A stretch of 56,184 bases of DNA from JAAFHS01 sp043751715 (GCA_043751715.1 JAYUZO010000080.1:1-56184); one strand, 5' to 3'. Positions 1 through 8,742 are shown, counted from the stretch's first letter. Numbers and translations: made by a program. The notes: generated by a model from the sequence alone, not told the origin.

Positions 1-533
1 TTTGCGCCGTCAAGGTTGCCCGTGGGTTCATCGGCCAGCAAAATCGCCGGGCGCGGGGCTGCGGCGCGGGCAAGGGCCACGCGTTGCTGTTCGCCCCCCG
101 AGAGCTGGCTGGGGTAATGGTGCATGCGGCTGGCCAGCCCCACCGTGGCCAGTTCCGCCTCGGCCCTTGCAAAGGCATCGGCGTGGCCTGCAAGTTCCAG
201 GGGAACGGCCACGTTTTCCAGCGCTGTCATGGTCGGGATCAAGTGAAACGACTGGAACACCACGCCCATCTTGTTGCGCCGGAAGCGCGCCAGCGCATCT
301 TCGTTCATCGTCGTCAGATCATGGCCAAGCGCGTGGATGGACCCGCCAGTCGCACGCTCGAGGCCCCCCATCAACATCAGCAAGGATGACTTGCCCGAGC
401 CTGATGGCCCGATCAGCCCCACAGTCTCACCCGGCTGGACAGTCAGGCTGATCCCCTTCAAGATTTCCACGGGTCCGGCATTGCCGGCCAGCGTCAACCG
501 CGTATCTTTCAGGTTCAACACAGGGTCTGTCAT
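1..533 (-). CDS. ABC transporter ATP-binding protein, YbbA/LolD-like (partial)
   Basis: This is the N-terminal part of an ATPase that energises an ABC exporter; its C-terminus lies beyond the window edge. The translation shows a Walker A loop (GPSGSGKSS), a Q-loop region (VVFQSFHLIP), the ABC signature (LSGGEQQRVALARA) and Walker B with the catalytic Glu (ILLADEPTGNLDG). This layout is typical of the MacB/LolD/YbbA branch. The divergent neighbour is a TesA-like esterase, and the ybbA-tesA divergent pair is conserved in proteobacteria; the large YbbB-type permease would be expected just outside the window. The start codon complements positions 531-533 and shares bases with the start codon of the esterase. 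The family is certain; the exact substrate is unknown. Confidence 0.9.
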   Translation of the reverse strand, partial: MTDPVLNLKDTRLTLAGNAGPVEILKGISLTVQPGETVGLIGPSGSGKSSLLMLMGGLERATGGSIHALGHDLTTMNEDALARFRRNKMGVVFQSFHLIPTMTALENVAVPLELAGHADAFARAEAELATVGLASRMHHYPSQLSGGEQQRVALARAAAPRPAILLADEPTGNLDGA

Positions 534-1215
534 GAAATTTCTGTCCTTTTTCGCGCGATCTGTTCGATATGGCGCATTCCGGGCCGCGCGCAACGGCCTT
601 TTGCCGTTCATTTTGTCGTTATCAGCAGTGGTGGCCGAACCGGTGACGATTGTGGCACTGGGGGACAGTTTGACGGCAGGTTACGGATTGCCGGCGGAAG
701 ATGGATTTGTGCCGCAGATGCAGGCGTGGCTGGATGCGGCAGGGGCCGAGGCGGTGCTGCTGAACGCAGGCGTATCTGGCGATACGACGGCGGGGGGGGC
801 ATCACGGCTGGATTGGGCGCTGACGCCAGATGTGGATGCGCTGATCGTGAACCTTGGCGGCAATGACGTGCTGCGCGGCATTGATCCCGGCGAGGCGCGG
901 GGCAATCTGACCATGATCATGCAGGGGGCACGCGCGCGGGGCCTGCCGGTGCTGTTGGTGGGGCTGCGTGCACCGGGCAACTATGGCGCGGATTACCGCG
1001 CGGCGTTTGATGCGATTTATCCGGATTTGGCGCAGGGGTTTGGAGCGGGGCTGGTGCCCAACTACTTTTCGCCGCTGATCCTGACGGGTCAGGGGATTTT
1101 CGACCCCGCACTGATGCAGGCGGATGGCATTCACCCCAACCGCGCAGGCGTGGCAGCGGCGGTGGGGGCGATGGGGCCTGCGGTGATCGACCTGATCGGC
1201 CGGACAGGCGGCTGA
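532..1215 (+). CDS. Arylesterase / TesA-like SGNH hydrolase, exported
   Basis: A 227-residue GDSL (SGNH) lipase/esterase. An N-terminal hydrophobic stretch (about residues 22-36) looks like a signal peptide, so the enzyme probably acts in the periplasm. Catalytic blocks are visible: GDSLTAGYGL with nucleophile Ser46, the glycine block around SGDTTAGG, GGND with Asn111, and DGIHPN with Asp198 and His201. E. coli TesA is a thioesterase/lysophospholipase/arylesterase of similar size; the true substrate cannot be read from sequence. The ATG at 532 is chosen because the reading frame upstream runs through the divergent ATPase gene. The two genes therefore have almost no intergenic DNA. Confidence 0.9.
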   Translation: MKFLSFFARSVRYGAFRAARNGLLPFILSLSAVVAEPVTIVALGDSLTAGYGLPAEDGFVPQMQAWLDAAGAEAVLLNAGVSGDTTAGGASRLDWALTPDVDALIVNLGGNDVLRGIDPGEARGNLTMIMQGARARGLPVLLVGLRAPGNYGADYRAAFDAIYPDLAQGFGAGLVPNYFSPLILTGQGIFDPALMQADGIHPNRAGVAAAVGAMGPAVIDLIGRTGG

Positions 1216-1223
1216 GTGCGGAT

Positions 1224-1257
1224 GCCTGCGGCGCGGATGTTTGGGCAAAGATGAAAT
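1224..1257. repeat. Recurring intergenic motif, copy 1
   Basis: A GC-rich stretch followed by GGATGTTTGGGCAAAGATGA lies between the convergent esterase and YceI genes. Closely similar sequences occur at 5268-5300 (same orientation) and 9826-9856 (inverted). All three lie at gene 3' ends. They look like a dispersed noncoding repeat; function is not known. Confidence 0.55.
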
Positions 1258-1264
1258 TGCTGTC

Positions 1265-1897
1265 TCAGGGGGCCTTGGCATCGGGATTGGTGAATTCAGT
1301 CTCGATGATGATCTTGACCGCATCACCCACCCCGAATTCCGTCCCCGGTGCCGGGATGCCAAAGCCGATGCCGTAAGATCCACGCAGCAGGCTGCCCGTG
1401 GCGGAAAATCCGATGCGTGCGCCTGAGGGGTCAAAATCCGTCACGCCATAGCCGCCATTATACGTCACCTGCAGGGTGACCGGCAACGTCACCCCGTGCA
1501 TGGTCAGATCGCCGGTCACATCGGCGGCCTCCTTCCCCGTAAGGATCACGCGGGTGCTGGTAAAGATGATTTCGGGAAATTGCGCGCTGTCCAGAAACTC
1601 TGCCCCAGCAATCACCGCGTTGAAATCGACTGCCGGGTCGGGGTAGTGCGTTTCAACCGAGGCCGGGTTGACCGAGGCGACAAGGGTCATGCTTGCAGGA
1701 TTTTCCGGATCAAAGGTCAGCGTCGCGTCCATGTCGGTAAACAGCGCCGTGTAATTTGACATGCCCAGATGGCTGACCTGAAACAACAGCCGCGTATGGC
1801 CACGGTCCAGCCTGTAGGTGCCCGCAGGCGGCGTGGGCAGATCTTGTGCCAGTGCGGGTGTGGCAAACAGCAGGGCAAGGGTCAGGGCGCGGAACAT
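1265..1897 (-). CDS. YceI family periplasmic protein
   Basis: A 210-residue protein with a clear signal peptide (MFRALTLALLFATPALAQ) followed by a YceI lipocalin-like beta barrel, a family known to bind polyisoprenoid lipids. Typical segments are the start of the mature chain (PPAGTYRLDRGHTRLLFQV), a central VTGDLTMHGVTLPVTL and the C-terminal VGDAVKIIIETEF. The length matches the family. The ATG at 1897 is chosen because the signal peptide begins exactly there; upstream in-frame sequence is Arg-rich and unlike a protein N-terminus. It converges with the esterase gene. Confidence 0.92.
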   Translation of the reverse strand: MFRALTLALLFATPALAQDLPTPPAGTYRLDRGHTRLLFQVSHLGMSNYTALFTDMDATLTFDPENPASMTLVASVNPASVETHYPDPAVDFNAVIAGAEFLDSAQFPEIIFTSTRVILTGKEAADVTGDLTMHGVTLPVTLQVTYNGGYGVTDFDPSGARIGFSATGSLLRGSYGIGFGIPAPGTEFGVGDAVKIIIETEFTNPDAKAP

Positions 1898-2013
1898 GGG
1901 CAAACTCCGGTCAGGTGCATGACCATCGCGCCGGGCGGTGATTTGGTCAACATCCCCTCTGGCACTCAGGCCGGAAAAGCGTGAACCTGCGCGCAGGCAA
2001 GGCGGGGGCGGCA

Positions 2014-3420
2014 ATGACAGTGCAGGATGATCTGGTGGCGGTCGTGGGGGCGGGCCATGTTCTGACAGGGGCTGACAGCGAACGCTACCGGCGTGACTGG
2101 ACCGGAAAGTTTACAGCCAACCCGGTGGCCGTGGTGCGGCCCGCTGATACGGCAGAGGTGGCCGCCTGCCTGAAGGTGGCTGCCGCGCACGGTGTGGCGG
2201 TGGTGCCGGTGGGCGGGCTGACCGGCATTGTCGGCGGGGCGATGACGGATGGCGGGCTGATGATCAGCGTCGAACGCCTGAACCACATCCGCGAGGTGCG
2301 CAGGGATGCGCGTTTGGCAGTGGTTGAGGCGGGTGTGGTGCTATCGCGCCTGCATGAGGCGGCGGCGGAACAGGGCCTTTACTTTCCGCTGTGGTTTGGC
2401 GCGCGGGGCTCTGCGATGATTGGCGGGGTGCTGTCCACCAATGCGGGTGGGTCGAATGTGCTGCGATACGGATCTACGCGCGCTTTGTGTCTGGGGCTGG
2501 AGGTGGTGCTGGCCGATGGCCGCGTGCTGAACCTGATGACCCAGTTGCACAAAGATAACTCGGGCTATGATCTGCGCGATCTGTTCATCGGGGCCGAGGG
2601 CACACTGGGCATCATCACAGCCGCCGTGATGAAACTGGTACCAGCCCCGCGCGCCTATGCGACGGCCACGCTGGCCATGCCATCGGTGGATGCGGCACTG
2701 GGCCTGCTGAACCGGTTGCGCGATGCCAGTGGCGGGCTGGTTGAAGCGTTTGAATACATGCCCGACACCTATATGCGCCGCCTGCGCGAGGCGCGGCCCG
2801 ATATCCGGCAGGCCTTTGATCCGGCCCCGCCGGTGACGGTACTGGTGGAACTGGGGGCGGTGGCGGCCAAGGAAAGCGATCCGGGCCCTGACGGGCGCGT
2901 GCCGCTGGTGGCCCTGCTGGAAGATGTGCTGGGACCGATGCTGGCGGATGGCACTTTGCTGAATGCCGAAGTGGCACAGACCGAAGGGCAAAGGCGTGCC
3001 ATGTGGGAACGCCGCGAACTGGCGGCGGAAATCACCTATGCGCGCAAACCGGTGATTGATACCGATATCAGCCTGCCGCTGGACGCGATCACCACGTTTC
3101 TGGCGCAGATTCACGCCGATCTGCCGGGGCTGGACATAGGGGCGGAAACCTTTGCCGTGGGGCATCTGGGCGACGGCAACCTGCATTTCACTGTCTTTCC
3201 AACGCGGGATGATGCGGTGCTTTCTGACCGTGTGGTCAACCGGATTGAGGATATCGTGGCATCCCTTGGCGGCAGTTTCAGCGCCGAACACGGCGTGGGC
3301 CTGTCAAAAAAACCATCCATGGCGCGGCAGAAAGACCCGGTGGCACTGGATGTGATACGGGCGTTGAAGCACGCACTGGACCCGGACAACCGGATGAATC
3401 CGGGAAAGATATTGCCCTGA
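2014..3420 (+). CDS. FAD-binding 2-hydroxyacid dehydrogenase (GlcD/D2HGDH-like)
   Basis: A 468-residue flavoenzyme of the VAO/GlcD family that oxidises a D-2-hydroxy acid such as D-lactate, glycolate or 2-hydroxyglutarate to the 2-oxo acid. The FAD-binding N-terminal domain shows PVGGLTGIVGGAM, then GGVLSTNAGGSNVLRYGSTR and DLFIGAEGTLGIIT. The C-terminal catalytic domain shows GHLGDGNLHFTVF and AEHGVGLSKK, the His-containing motifs usual for D-2-hydroxyglutarate and D-lactate dehydrogenases. The start is set at ATG 2014; an in-frame GTG at 1981 would add 11 residues of no obvious homology. The broken MFS gene begins 1 base after its stop, so the two were probably co-transcribed. Substrate assignment is open. 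Confidence 0.9.
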   Translation: MTVQDDLVAVVGAGHVLTGADSERYRRDWTGKFTANPVAVVRPADTAEVAACLKVAAAHGVAVVPVGGLTGIVGGAMTDGGLMISVERLNHIREVRRDARLAVVEAGVVLSRLHEAAAEQGLYFPLWFGARGSAMIGGVLSTNAGGSNVLRYGSTRALCLGLEVVLADGRVLNLMTQLHKDNSGYDLRDLFIGAEGTLGIITAAVMKLVPAPRAYATATLAMPSVDAALGLLNRLRDASGGLVEAFEYMPDTYMRRLREARPDIRQAFDPAPPVTVLVELGAVAAKESDPGPDGRVPLVALLEDVLGPMLADGTLLNAEVAQTEGQRRAMWERRELAAEITYARKPVIDTDISLPLDAITTFLAQIHADLPGLDIGAETFAVGHLGDGNLHFTVFPTRDDAVLSDRVVNRIEDIVASLGGSFSAEHGVGLSKKPSMARQKDPVALDVIRALKHALDPDNRMNPGKILP

Positions 3421-3421
3421 C

Positions 3422-4606
3422 ATGCTGACGCCGTTTCTTGAAGACCGCGTGCTGCGCACCGCCGCACTGGTGATGCTGCTGTATGGCGCGGCGCTGTCGG
3501 CCATGGGGGCCTACCTTTCCACGCTTGGGATCAAGGTGTTCGGGTTGGGTGAGGCGGGCTATGCGGCCGTGCTGGTGGTCAGCACGCTGCTGTCGGTGAC
3601 CACGTCGGTGCTGCTGGGCATCAGGGCCGATCAGACCGCGCGCAGGCGGGGCATCATGCTGTCGTCGGTGGCCGCTACCTTGGCCGGGTTTTCGCTGATG
3701 GTGGTGGTACCGGGGCCGGTCACATTTGTGCTGGCGCATGCGCTGATTTTGCCGCTGGGTGGGGCGATCTGGGGGCAGGTCTTTGCCACGGCGCGGCAGG
3801 CATCGGGGCGGTATGATGCGCCGGTGCGCGACAGCAACATGGCGGTGATCAGGGCCATTTTCGCGCTGCCCTTTGTGATTGTGCTGCCGTTGTGGTCGGT
3901 GGCCCTGCTGGCCGGTGTGGCGGTGACGTGGATCTATCCGGTCGCCATGCTGCTGACCCTTGCGATGGCGGCGCTGTGCTGGCGTGACTGGCCGCGTGAT
4001 GGACAGGTGGCCTGGGAAGACCGCGCATCGGGCCTGACGCTTGCGGCGGCTTTGGCAGAACTGGCCGACAGGCGCGTGTCATAGCGGTTGGTGGCACTGG
4101 GGGCGGTCAATGCGCCGATGACAGTGTATCTGGTGATTGCGGGGCTGGTGTTTTCCGAGGCGGCAGGGCGCGGTGCCGCCGATACGGCGCTGTATGTCGG
4201 GCTTATTGCGGGGTTGGAGGTGCCGGTAATGCTGCTGTTGCCACGGCTGGCGCGGGGCGCATCGCGCACGGCGTTGATTGCGGGCGGCGTGGCGCTGTAC
4301 GGGGTGCATGTGCTGCTGCTGCCATGGATCGCGGCCAGCAATTGGGTCTGGCTGCTGGTGGTGCCGGGGGCGGTGGGCGGGGCGGTGATCCTGCTGATGC
4401 CGATGGCCTATGTGCAGGATCTGTTGGCCGAACGGCCGGGCACGGGGGCGGCGCTGATGGCGCTGCAACGGGTGATCGGCGAGGTGCTGGCAGCGCTGTG
4501 TTTTGTCATCGGCACATGGATTGCGGGTTACGGGCTGGTGGCCATGCTGGTGGTGGTGGTGGCACTGACCGGGGCGCTTTGGCTGTGGCGGGCCGACAAG
4601 GCGTAA
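3422..4606 (+). pseudogene. MFS transporter interrupted by an in-frame TAG
   Basis: The frame from ATG 3422 encodes six hydrophobic segments up to about residue 195, then stops at TAG 4082-4084 (codon 221) in what should be the central cytoplasmic loop. The same frame continues without a frameshift to 4606 with further transmembrane helices (starting around LGAVNAPMTVYLVIAGLVF). The total of about 394 codons fits one 12-helix major facilitator, possibly of the sugar-efflux (Set) type. A single base change could create the stop. Re-initiation at GTG 4091 or TTG 4088 could give a C-terminal half, but a split transporter is unlikely to work. Loss of function by nonsense mutation is the simplest reading; a sequencing error is not excluded. 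Confidence 0.8.
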
Positions 4607-4619
4607 GGGGCGAAAGGGT

Positions 4620-4641
4620 GGATGGGCAGTATTGCCCATCC
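4620..4641. terminator. REP-like palindrome / bidirectional terminator
   Basis: A perfect hairpin with arms GGATGGGCA (4620-4628) and TGCCCATCC (4633-4641) around a GTAT loop lies between the convergent MFS and membrane-protein genes. Similar palindromes are common between convergent genes in Rhodobacteraceae. It has no long T-run, so it may be a REP element rather than a classical terminator. Confidence 0.6.
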
Positions 4642-4652
4642 TACGTGGCGGA

Positions 4653-5141
4653 TCAGACGCGTGAAAAGCGGTTCAGCACCGCAACCAGCACAATGCCGTA
4701 CAGCGTGTGCCCCACGAGTGCGACCCAGGTGATGCCGCTGAACCCAAGGAAAAACGGCAGTCCCGCAATGGCAGTGATGCCACCAATGGCAAACATCCAC
4801 AGCCCCGCGCCATAGAGCGTGGCGGGGATGATCCAGTTTGTCTGGCCGATCACGCGCTGCCAGACCGGGTTGAAGATGAACAGCCAGCCGATGGGATAGC
4901 CGATCAGCCCGACCAGATAGAAATGCATGAAATACCCAGCGAAATCGCCGCTCGGCAGGCCCAGTGCGCCTAGCAGGCTTTTGGCCAGACCGTGGGGCGA
5001 CAGGTTGGCAAAGCCCAGACCGGGGCTGATGATCTGCCCCCAGAAATCAAATGCCATGGTGGCAAACATCCCGGCTGCGCACATTGCGCCAAGGGTTTGC
5101 AGGCTGAGGGCAGGAAGCCGGGTGGCGGCGATAGCAGACAT
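4653..5141 (-). CDS. Small integral membrane protein, unknown function
   Basis: A 162-residue protein with four or five hydrophobic helices: around LGAMCAAGMFATMAFDFWG, FAGYFMHFYLVGLIGYPIGWLF, LYGAGLWMFAIGGITAIAG and ALVGHTLYGIVLVAVL. I do not recognise a named family. The start at ATG 5141 is favoured because AAAGGA lies at about the right distance upstream; an in-frame ATG at 5165 would place that site inside the gene. It is transcribed alone, convergent with the broken MFS gene. Confidence 0.75.
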   Translation of the reverse strand: MSAIAATRLPALSLQTLGAMCAAGMFATMAFDFWGQIISPGLGFANLSPHGLAKSLLGALGLPSGDFAGYFMHFYLVGLIGYPIGWLFIFNPVWQRVIGQTNWIIPATLYGAGLWMFAIGGITAIAGLPFFLGFSGITWVALVGHTLYGIVLVAVLNRFSRV

Positions 5142-5267
5142 GGGTGTGATCCTTTGGGTTGTCATGTCCGCTGGTTAGCACTGGCGTTTTGATTGGCGAA
5201 ACCAAACTGCGGTTGGTCAACCAGACGTGCGATTTGTTTCAAAAGGTGATTTGCGCGGCAAGCCGGG

Positions 5268-5300
5268 GCCTGCGGCGCGGATATTTGGGCAAAGTTGAAA
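5268..5300. repeat. Recurring intergenic motif, copy 2
   Basis: The stretch GGCGCGGATATTTGGGCAAA closely matches the copy at 1224-1257. It sits exactly at the 3' end of the decayed peptidase gene on the minus strand, where that gene's normal stop codon would be expected. Confidence 0.55.
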
Positions 5301-5932
5301 TGGATATGGTCATCATGGCGGGCGGCGCGGCAGACTTGAAAGCGGGTTTTAGGGTGCGCGAGGCCGAGAGCTGCGGCAAGCGGGAGTTCGACAAAGATTT
5401 TTGCAACACAAGTGTCAGCGGCAATCAGGCGGATAAGGGAGGCAGTGCGGAAGGCATCAAGCGGGTTCAGGTGGTTGGCCGGGCAGGTTTCGGGGGGCAG
5501 GGTTTCAAACGCGAAACAGCCAAGGGCGGCGCGGGTTTTGCCGGGTAGATAGGGCCATCGGGGGCGGAGTCTTATAGGGCCAGATCCAGCGTTTCGCCAT
5601 CACCATGCGACAGATGCGGGATCACCAGCATGCCGGTCAGGAAGGGAAAGCTGCCATCTAGCGCAAGGGTCGCACTGCCGGGCTGCGCGGCTGCCATGTG
5701 CGCTGCGGCATCGTTGGCAACGGCAGCCAGATCAGCGGTGACATATTGGCGGTTCAGCGCGCAATACAAGGCCGATTGCATGCGCAATGGTTCACCAAAG
5801 CAGGGCAGCGCAGTGCGCCGGCCAAGACTATAGACGGCGGAACACAAGCGCGATCAGCCAAGCGATGCCGCCCAGTCGTGACAGCAGGGTAAGCATGACT
5901 ATCAGCACGGCATGGCGGGTGGCGCGGATCAT
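5285..5932 (-). pseudogene. Decayed LAS-type zinc peptidase (MepA-like) gene
   Basis: Three minus-strand fragments in different frames join into one protein. The first (from ATG 5932) is a membrane anchor ending LIALVFRRL and stopping at 5828. The second (to 5572) carries LPCFGEPLRMQSALYCALN and DGSFPFLTGMLVIPHLSHGD followed by GETLDLAL, which includes an H(x)6D pair. The third begins YLPGKTRAALGCFAFETLPP and ends with CRAARHDDHIHFNF; HDDHIH is encoded at 5300-5317. H(x)6D followed by HxH is the zinc-ligand arrangement of LAS peptidases such as MepA murein endopeptidase. A frameshift near 5830 and a TAA plus frameshift near 5560-5575 break it. Its ATG overlaps the stop of the upstream membrane gene (ATGA), a sign of a former operon. 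Confidence 0.75.
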
Positions 5933-6327
5933 ACCGCGTTCCGGCGCACCCACCACCAGCCCCGCAAGCCTGATACCGCCATCAGCATGACGATGGCCTG
6001 CAGTGGAACGGCCCACAGCGCGCCAACCCACAGGGAAAGCACTGCATTGCCAAGGATGATTATGGCCGCCACAGGGGCCAGCGCGGCAACCTCGCGCCGC
6101 AAGGCAAGGCCGATCACCACCAGCACCGCGCCTGCGACAATAGTGACAGCTGCCGGGATGGGTTTTGTGACCGCAATATCATCCATCGCGGCAACTGTGC
6201 CCACAGCGACCACGGCAAACAGCACCGACAGCCGCCCCAGCAAAAACACCGGCAACCCCGCCATGCGCACCGCAAGCATGGCGCTGTCACGGTCGTTCAC
6301 CCGCGCCCTTGGCCCGAAGTCAGCCAT
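5929..6327 (-). CDS. Small membrane protein in maeB operon, unknown
   Basis: A 132-residue protein with four predicted helices (around LPVFLLGRLSVLFAVVAVGT, AAVTIVAGAVLVVIGLAL, LAPVAAIIILGNAVLSLWV and AVPLQAIVMLMAVSGL). The ATG at 6327 overlaps the 3' end of maeB by 8 bases, and its stop overlaps the start of the decayed peptidase gene by 4. It is thus the middle member of a three-gene minus-strand unit. No family is recognised. Confidence 0.7.
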   Translation of the reverse strand: MADFGPRARVNDRDSAMLAVRMAGLPVFLLGRLSVLFAVVAVGTVAAMDDIAVTKPIPAAVTIVAGAVLVVIGLALRREVAALAPVAAIIILGNAVLSLWVGALWAVPLQAIVMLMAVSGLRGWWWVRRNAV

Positions 6328-8599
6328 AATGCGCCACGGGCGTGCATGCGATGGCCCCCACATTCAGCAAACCGCGTGCCGTGATTGACGGGTTCACGAT
6401 ATGCGCCTTGTTGCCCATGCCCATCAGGATCGGCCCCACCTCCAGCCCGCCTGCCTTCATCTTCAGGATGTTGCGCACGCCTGACGCCGCATCGGTGGAG
6501 GCGAAGACCAACACATTCGCCTCGCCCTGCAGGCGCGAATTCGGGAAAATCCGGTCGCGCAGCGCCTGATCCAGTGCCGCATCCACGTTCATCTCACCTT
6601 CATAGCAAAAGTCCGGCTCGCGCGCATCCAACAGTTCCAACGCGGCCCGCATCCGAATGGCATTCGCTGTATCCATGTTGCCAAACTGGCTTTGCGTGCA
6701 CAGCGCAATCTTTGGCGTCAGGCCAAAGCGCCGCACATGACGCGCCGCCCCGATCACCGTTTCCATGATCTGCTGTGGCGTCGGTTCCGCGTTGATATGC
6801 GTATCGGCCACAAACAGCGGCGCATCCTCCAGGATCATCAGCGAAAGTGCTGCCACCGGATGCAGACCATCGCGCGCCAGAATTTGCCGCACATAATTCA
6901 GGTGCCACAGATACTGCCCGAATGTGCCGCAGATCATGCTGTCGGCCTCTTCCCTGTGCACCATCACCGCTGCAATCGCCGTGGTATTGGTGCGCATCAC
7001 TGCGCGGGCAATATCCGGTGTCACACCGCGCCGGTCCATCAGTTCGTGATAGGTGCCCCAGTAATCGCGGTAGCGCGGGTCATTCTCCGGGTTGACCAGA
7101 TGAAAATCGCGCCCCGGCCGGATCGGCAGGCCCGCCCGTTCGCAGCGCGCCTCTACCACCTCGGGGCGGCCGATCAGGATGGGCAGGTCGGTCGTTTCCT
7201 CCAGCATGGCATTGGCCGCGCGCAGCACGCGTTCATCTTCACCTTCGGCAAATACAATCCGGCGGCTGGCAAGCTTGCTGGCCTCAAACACCGGGCGCAT
7301 CAGCAGCGCGGATTTGAACACCGACCCATCCAGATCACGCTTGTACGTTTCCAGATCGGCAATCGGACGGGCGGCAACGCCGGTTTCCATGGCGGCCTTT
7401 GCAACAGCACTAGCCACAACCCCCATCAGGCGCGGATCGAACGGTTTCGGGATCAGGTAATCTGCACCGAATTGCAGCGTTTCACCGCGATAGGCCGCCG
7501 CCGCCTCGGCACTGGTTGTCGCGCGCGCAAGCGCTGCGATACCATCAATACAGGCAAGTTCCATTGCATCGTTGATCGTGGTCGCCCCGCAATCAAGCGC
7601 ACCCCGAAAGATGAACGGAAAGCACAGCACGTTATTGACCTGATTGGGAAAATCAGACCGTCCCGTGGCGATGATGGCATTCGGGCTGGCGGCACGCGCG
7701 GCCTCGGGCAGGATTTCGGGCGTGGGGTTGGCAAGGGCAAAGATGATGGGCGCAGGCGCCATGCTGGCCACCATATCCGGCGTCAACACGCCGGGGCCTG
7801 ACAGGCCAAGGAACAGATCCGCGCCATGGATCACATCCGAAAGGGTGGCAGGGGCGCTGCCTTGGGCAAAGGCCGCCTTTTGCGGCGTCATCTGCGCGGT
7901 GCGGCCCGCATAGACCAGCCCCTCAAGATCGCACAGCCAGATGTTGCTGCGCTGCACGCCCAGTTTCACCAGCATTTCAAGGCAGGCAATGCCCGCCGCC
8001 CCGCCCCCGGTTGACACCACCCGGATATCGGCAAAGCGCTTGCCCGCCACGATCATCGCGTTGGTGGCCGCAGCCCCAACCACAATCGCAGTGCCATGCT
8101 GATCATCGTGGAATACCGGGATCTTCATCCGCTCACGGCACAGCCGTTCGACCACAAAACAATCCGGCGCCTTGATATCTTCAAGGTTGATCGCCCCAAA
8201 GGTCGGCTCCATCGCGCAGACAATCGCCGCCAGCTTTTCCGGATCAGGTTCGTTCAACTCAATATCAAAGCAATCAATGTTGGCGAATTTCTTGAACAGA
8301 ACCGCCTTGCCCTCCATCACCGGCTTGGATGCCAGCGCGCCGATGTTGCCCAGACCCAGCACCGCCGTGCCATTGGTGACCACCGCCACTAGGTTGCCCC
8401 GGCTGGTATAGCGGCTGGCCGTCGCAGGATCGGCCTTGATTTCCAGACAGGCCTCGGCCACACCCGGTGAATAGGCGAGCGCCAGATCGCGCCCGTTGGC
8501 CAGCGGCTTGGTCGCCCGGATTTCCAGCTTACCGGGGCGCGGAAATTCATGATAATCCAGTGCCGCCTGCCGTGCGTTCTCACTCCGAGATTCGTCCAT
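6320..8599 (-). CDS. maeB: NADP-dependent malic enzyme, malate dehydrogenase (decarboxylating)
   Basis: A 759-residue protein of MaeB architecture. Residues to about 165 form the malic enzyme N-terminal domain (YSPGVAEAC, VTNGTAVLGLGNIG, FDIELNE). Next comes the NAD(P)-binding domain (HDDQHGTAIVVGAA, then VVSTGGGAAGIACLEML). The C-terminal half, from about residue 430, is a phosphotransacetylase-like regulatory domain (RIVFAEGEDERVLRAA, ending ARGLLNVGAIACTPVAHYG). The enzyme converts malate to pyruvate and CO2 while making NADPH; in MaeB proteins the C-terminal domain acts as an acetyl-CoA sensor rather than a transferase. A strong inverted repeat lies just upstream of the start. Confidence 0.97.
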   Translation of the reverse strand: MDESRSENARQAALDYHEFPRPGKLEIRATKPLANGRDLALAYSPGVAEACLEIKADPATASRYTSRGNLVAVVTNGTAVLGLGNIGALASKPVMEGKAVLFKKFANIDCFDIELNEPDPEKLAAIVCAMEPTFGAINLEDIKAPDCFVVERLCRERMKIPVFHDDQHGTAIVVGAAATNAMIVAGKRFADIRVVSTGGGAAGIACLEMLVKLGVQRSNIWLCDLEGLVYAGRTAQMTPQKAAFAQGSAPATLSDVIHGADLFLGLSGPGVLTPDMVASMAPAPIIFALANPTPEILPEAARAASPNAIIATGRSDFPNQVNNVLCFPFIFRGALDCGATTINDAMELACIDGIAALARATTSAEAAAAYRGETLQFGADYLIPKPFDPRLMGVVASAVAKAAMETGVAARPIADLETYKRDLDGSVFKSALLMRPVFEASKLASRRIVFAEGEDERVLRAANAMLEETTDLPILIGRPEVVEARCERAGLPIRPGRDFHLVNPENDPRYRDYWGTYHELMDRRGVTPDIARAVMRTNTTAIAAVMVHREEADSMICGTFGQYLWHLNYVRQILARDGLHPVAALSLMILEDAPLFVADTHINAEPTPQQIMETVIGAARHVRRFGLTPKIALCTQSQFGNMDTANAIRMRAALELLDAREPDFCYEGEMNVDAALDQALRDRIFPNSRLQGEANVLVFASTDAASGVRNILKMKAGGLEVGPILMGMGNKAHIVNPSITARGLLNVGAIACTPVAHYG

Positions 8600-8614
8600 T
8601 TCGCCCCCGAAAAT

Positions 8615-8634
8615 ATAGTTTAAGGTTAAACTAT
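8615..8634. promoter_or_regulatory. Palindromic operator upstream of maeB
   Basis: ATAGTTTAAGGTTAAACTAT is an inverted repeat with 9-base arms around a GG centre, 16 bases before the maeB start and within the AT-rich divergent region shared with the cupin gene. The symmetry and position suggest a binding site for a dimeric MarR- or TetR-like regulator; the regulator is not in this window as far as I can tell. Confidence 0.6.
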
Positions 8635-8742
8635 CTCTTAATCACCTGTCATACCAGACCATGCCACGCGCTGACTTGCAAATCCTGCGGCACATCTTAC
8701 CCTGTCAGTCTACCGTGCCTGCGCAGAACCGAAAGGCCTCCC

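Noticed and set aside
5159..5548. Plus-strand open frame of about 129 codons
   Set aside because: It lies antisense to the decayed peptidase gene, has no recognisable domain and no good ribosome-binding site; the minus-strand homology explains the sequence.
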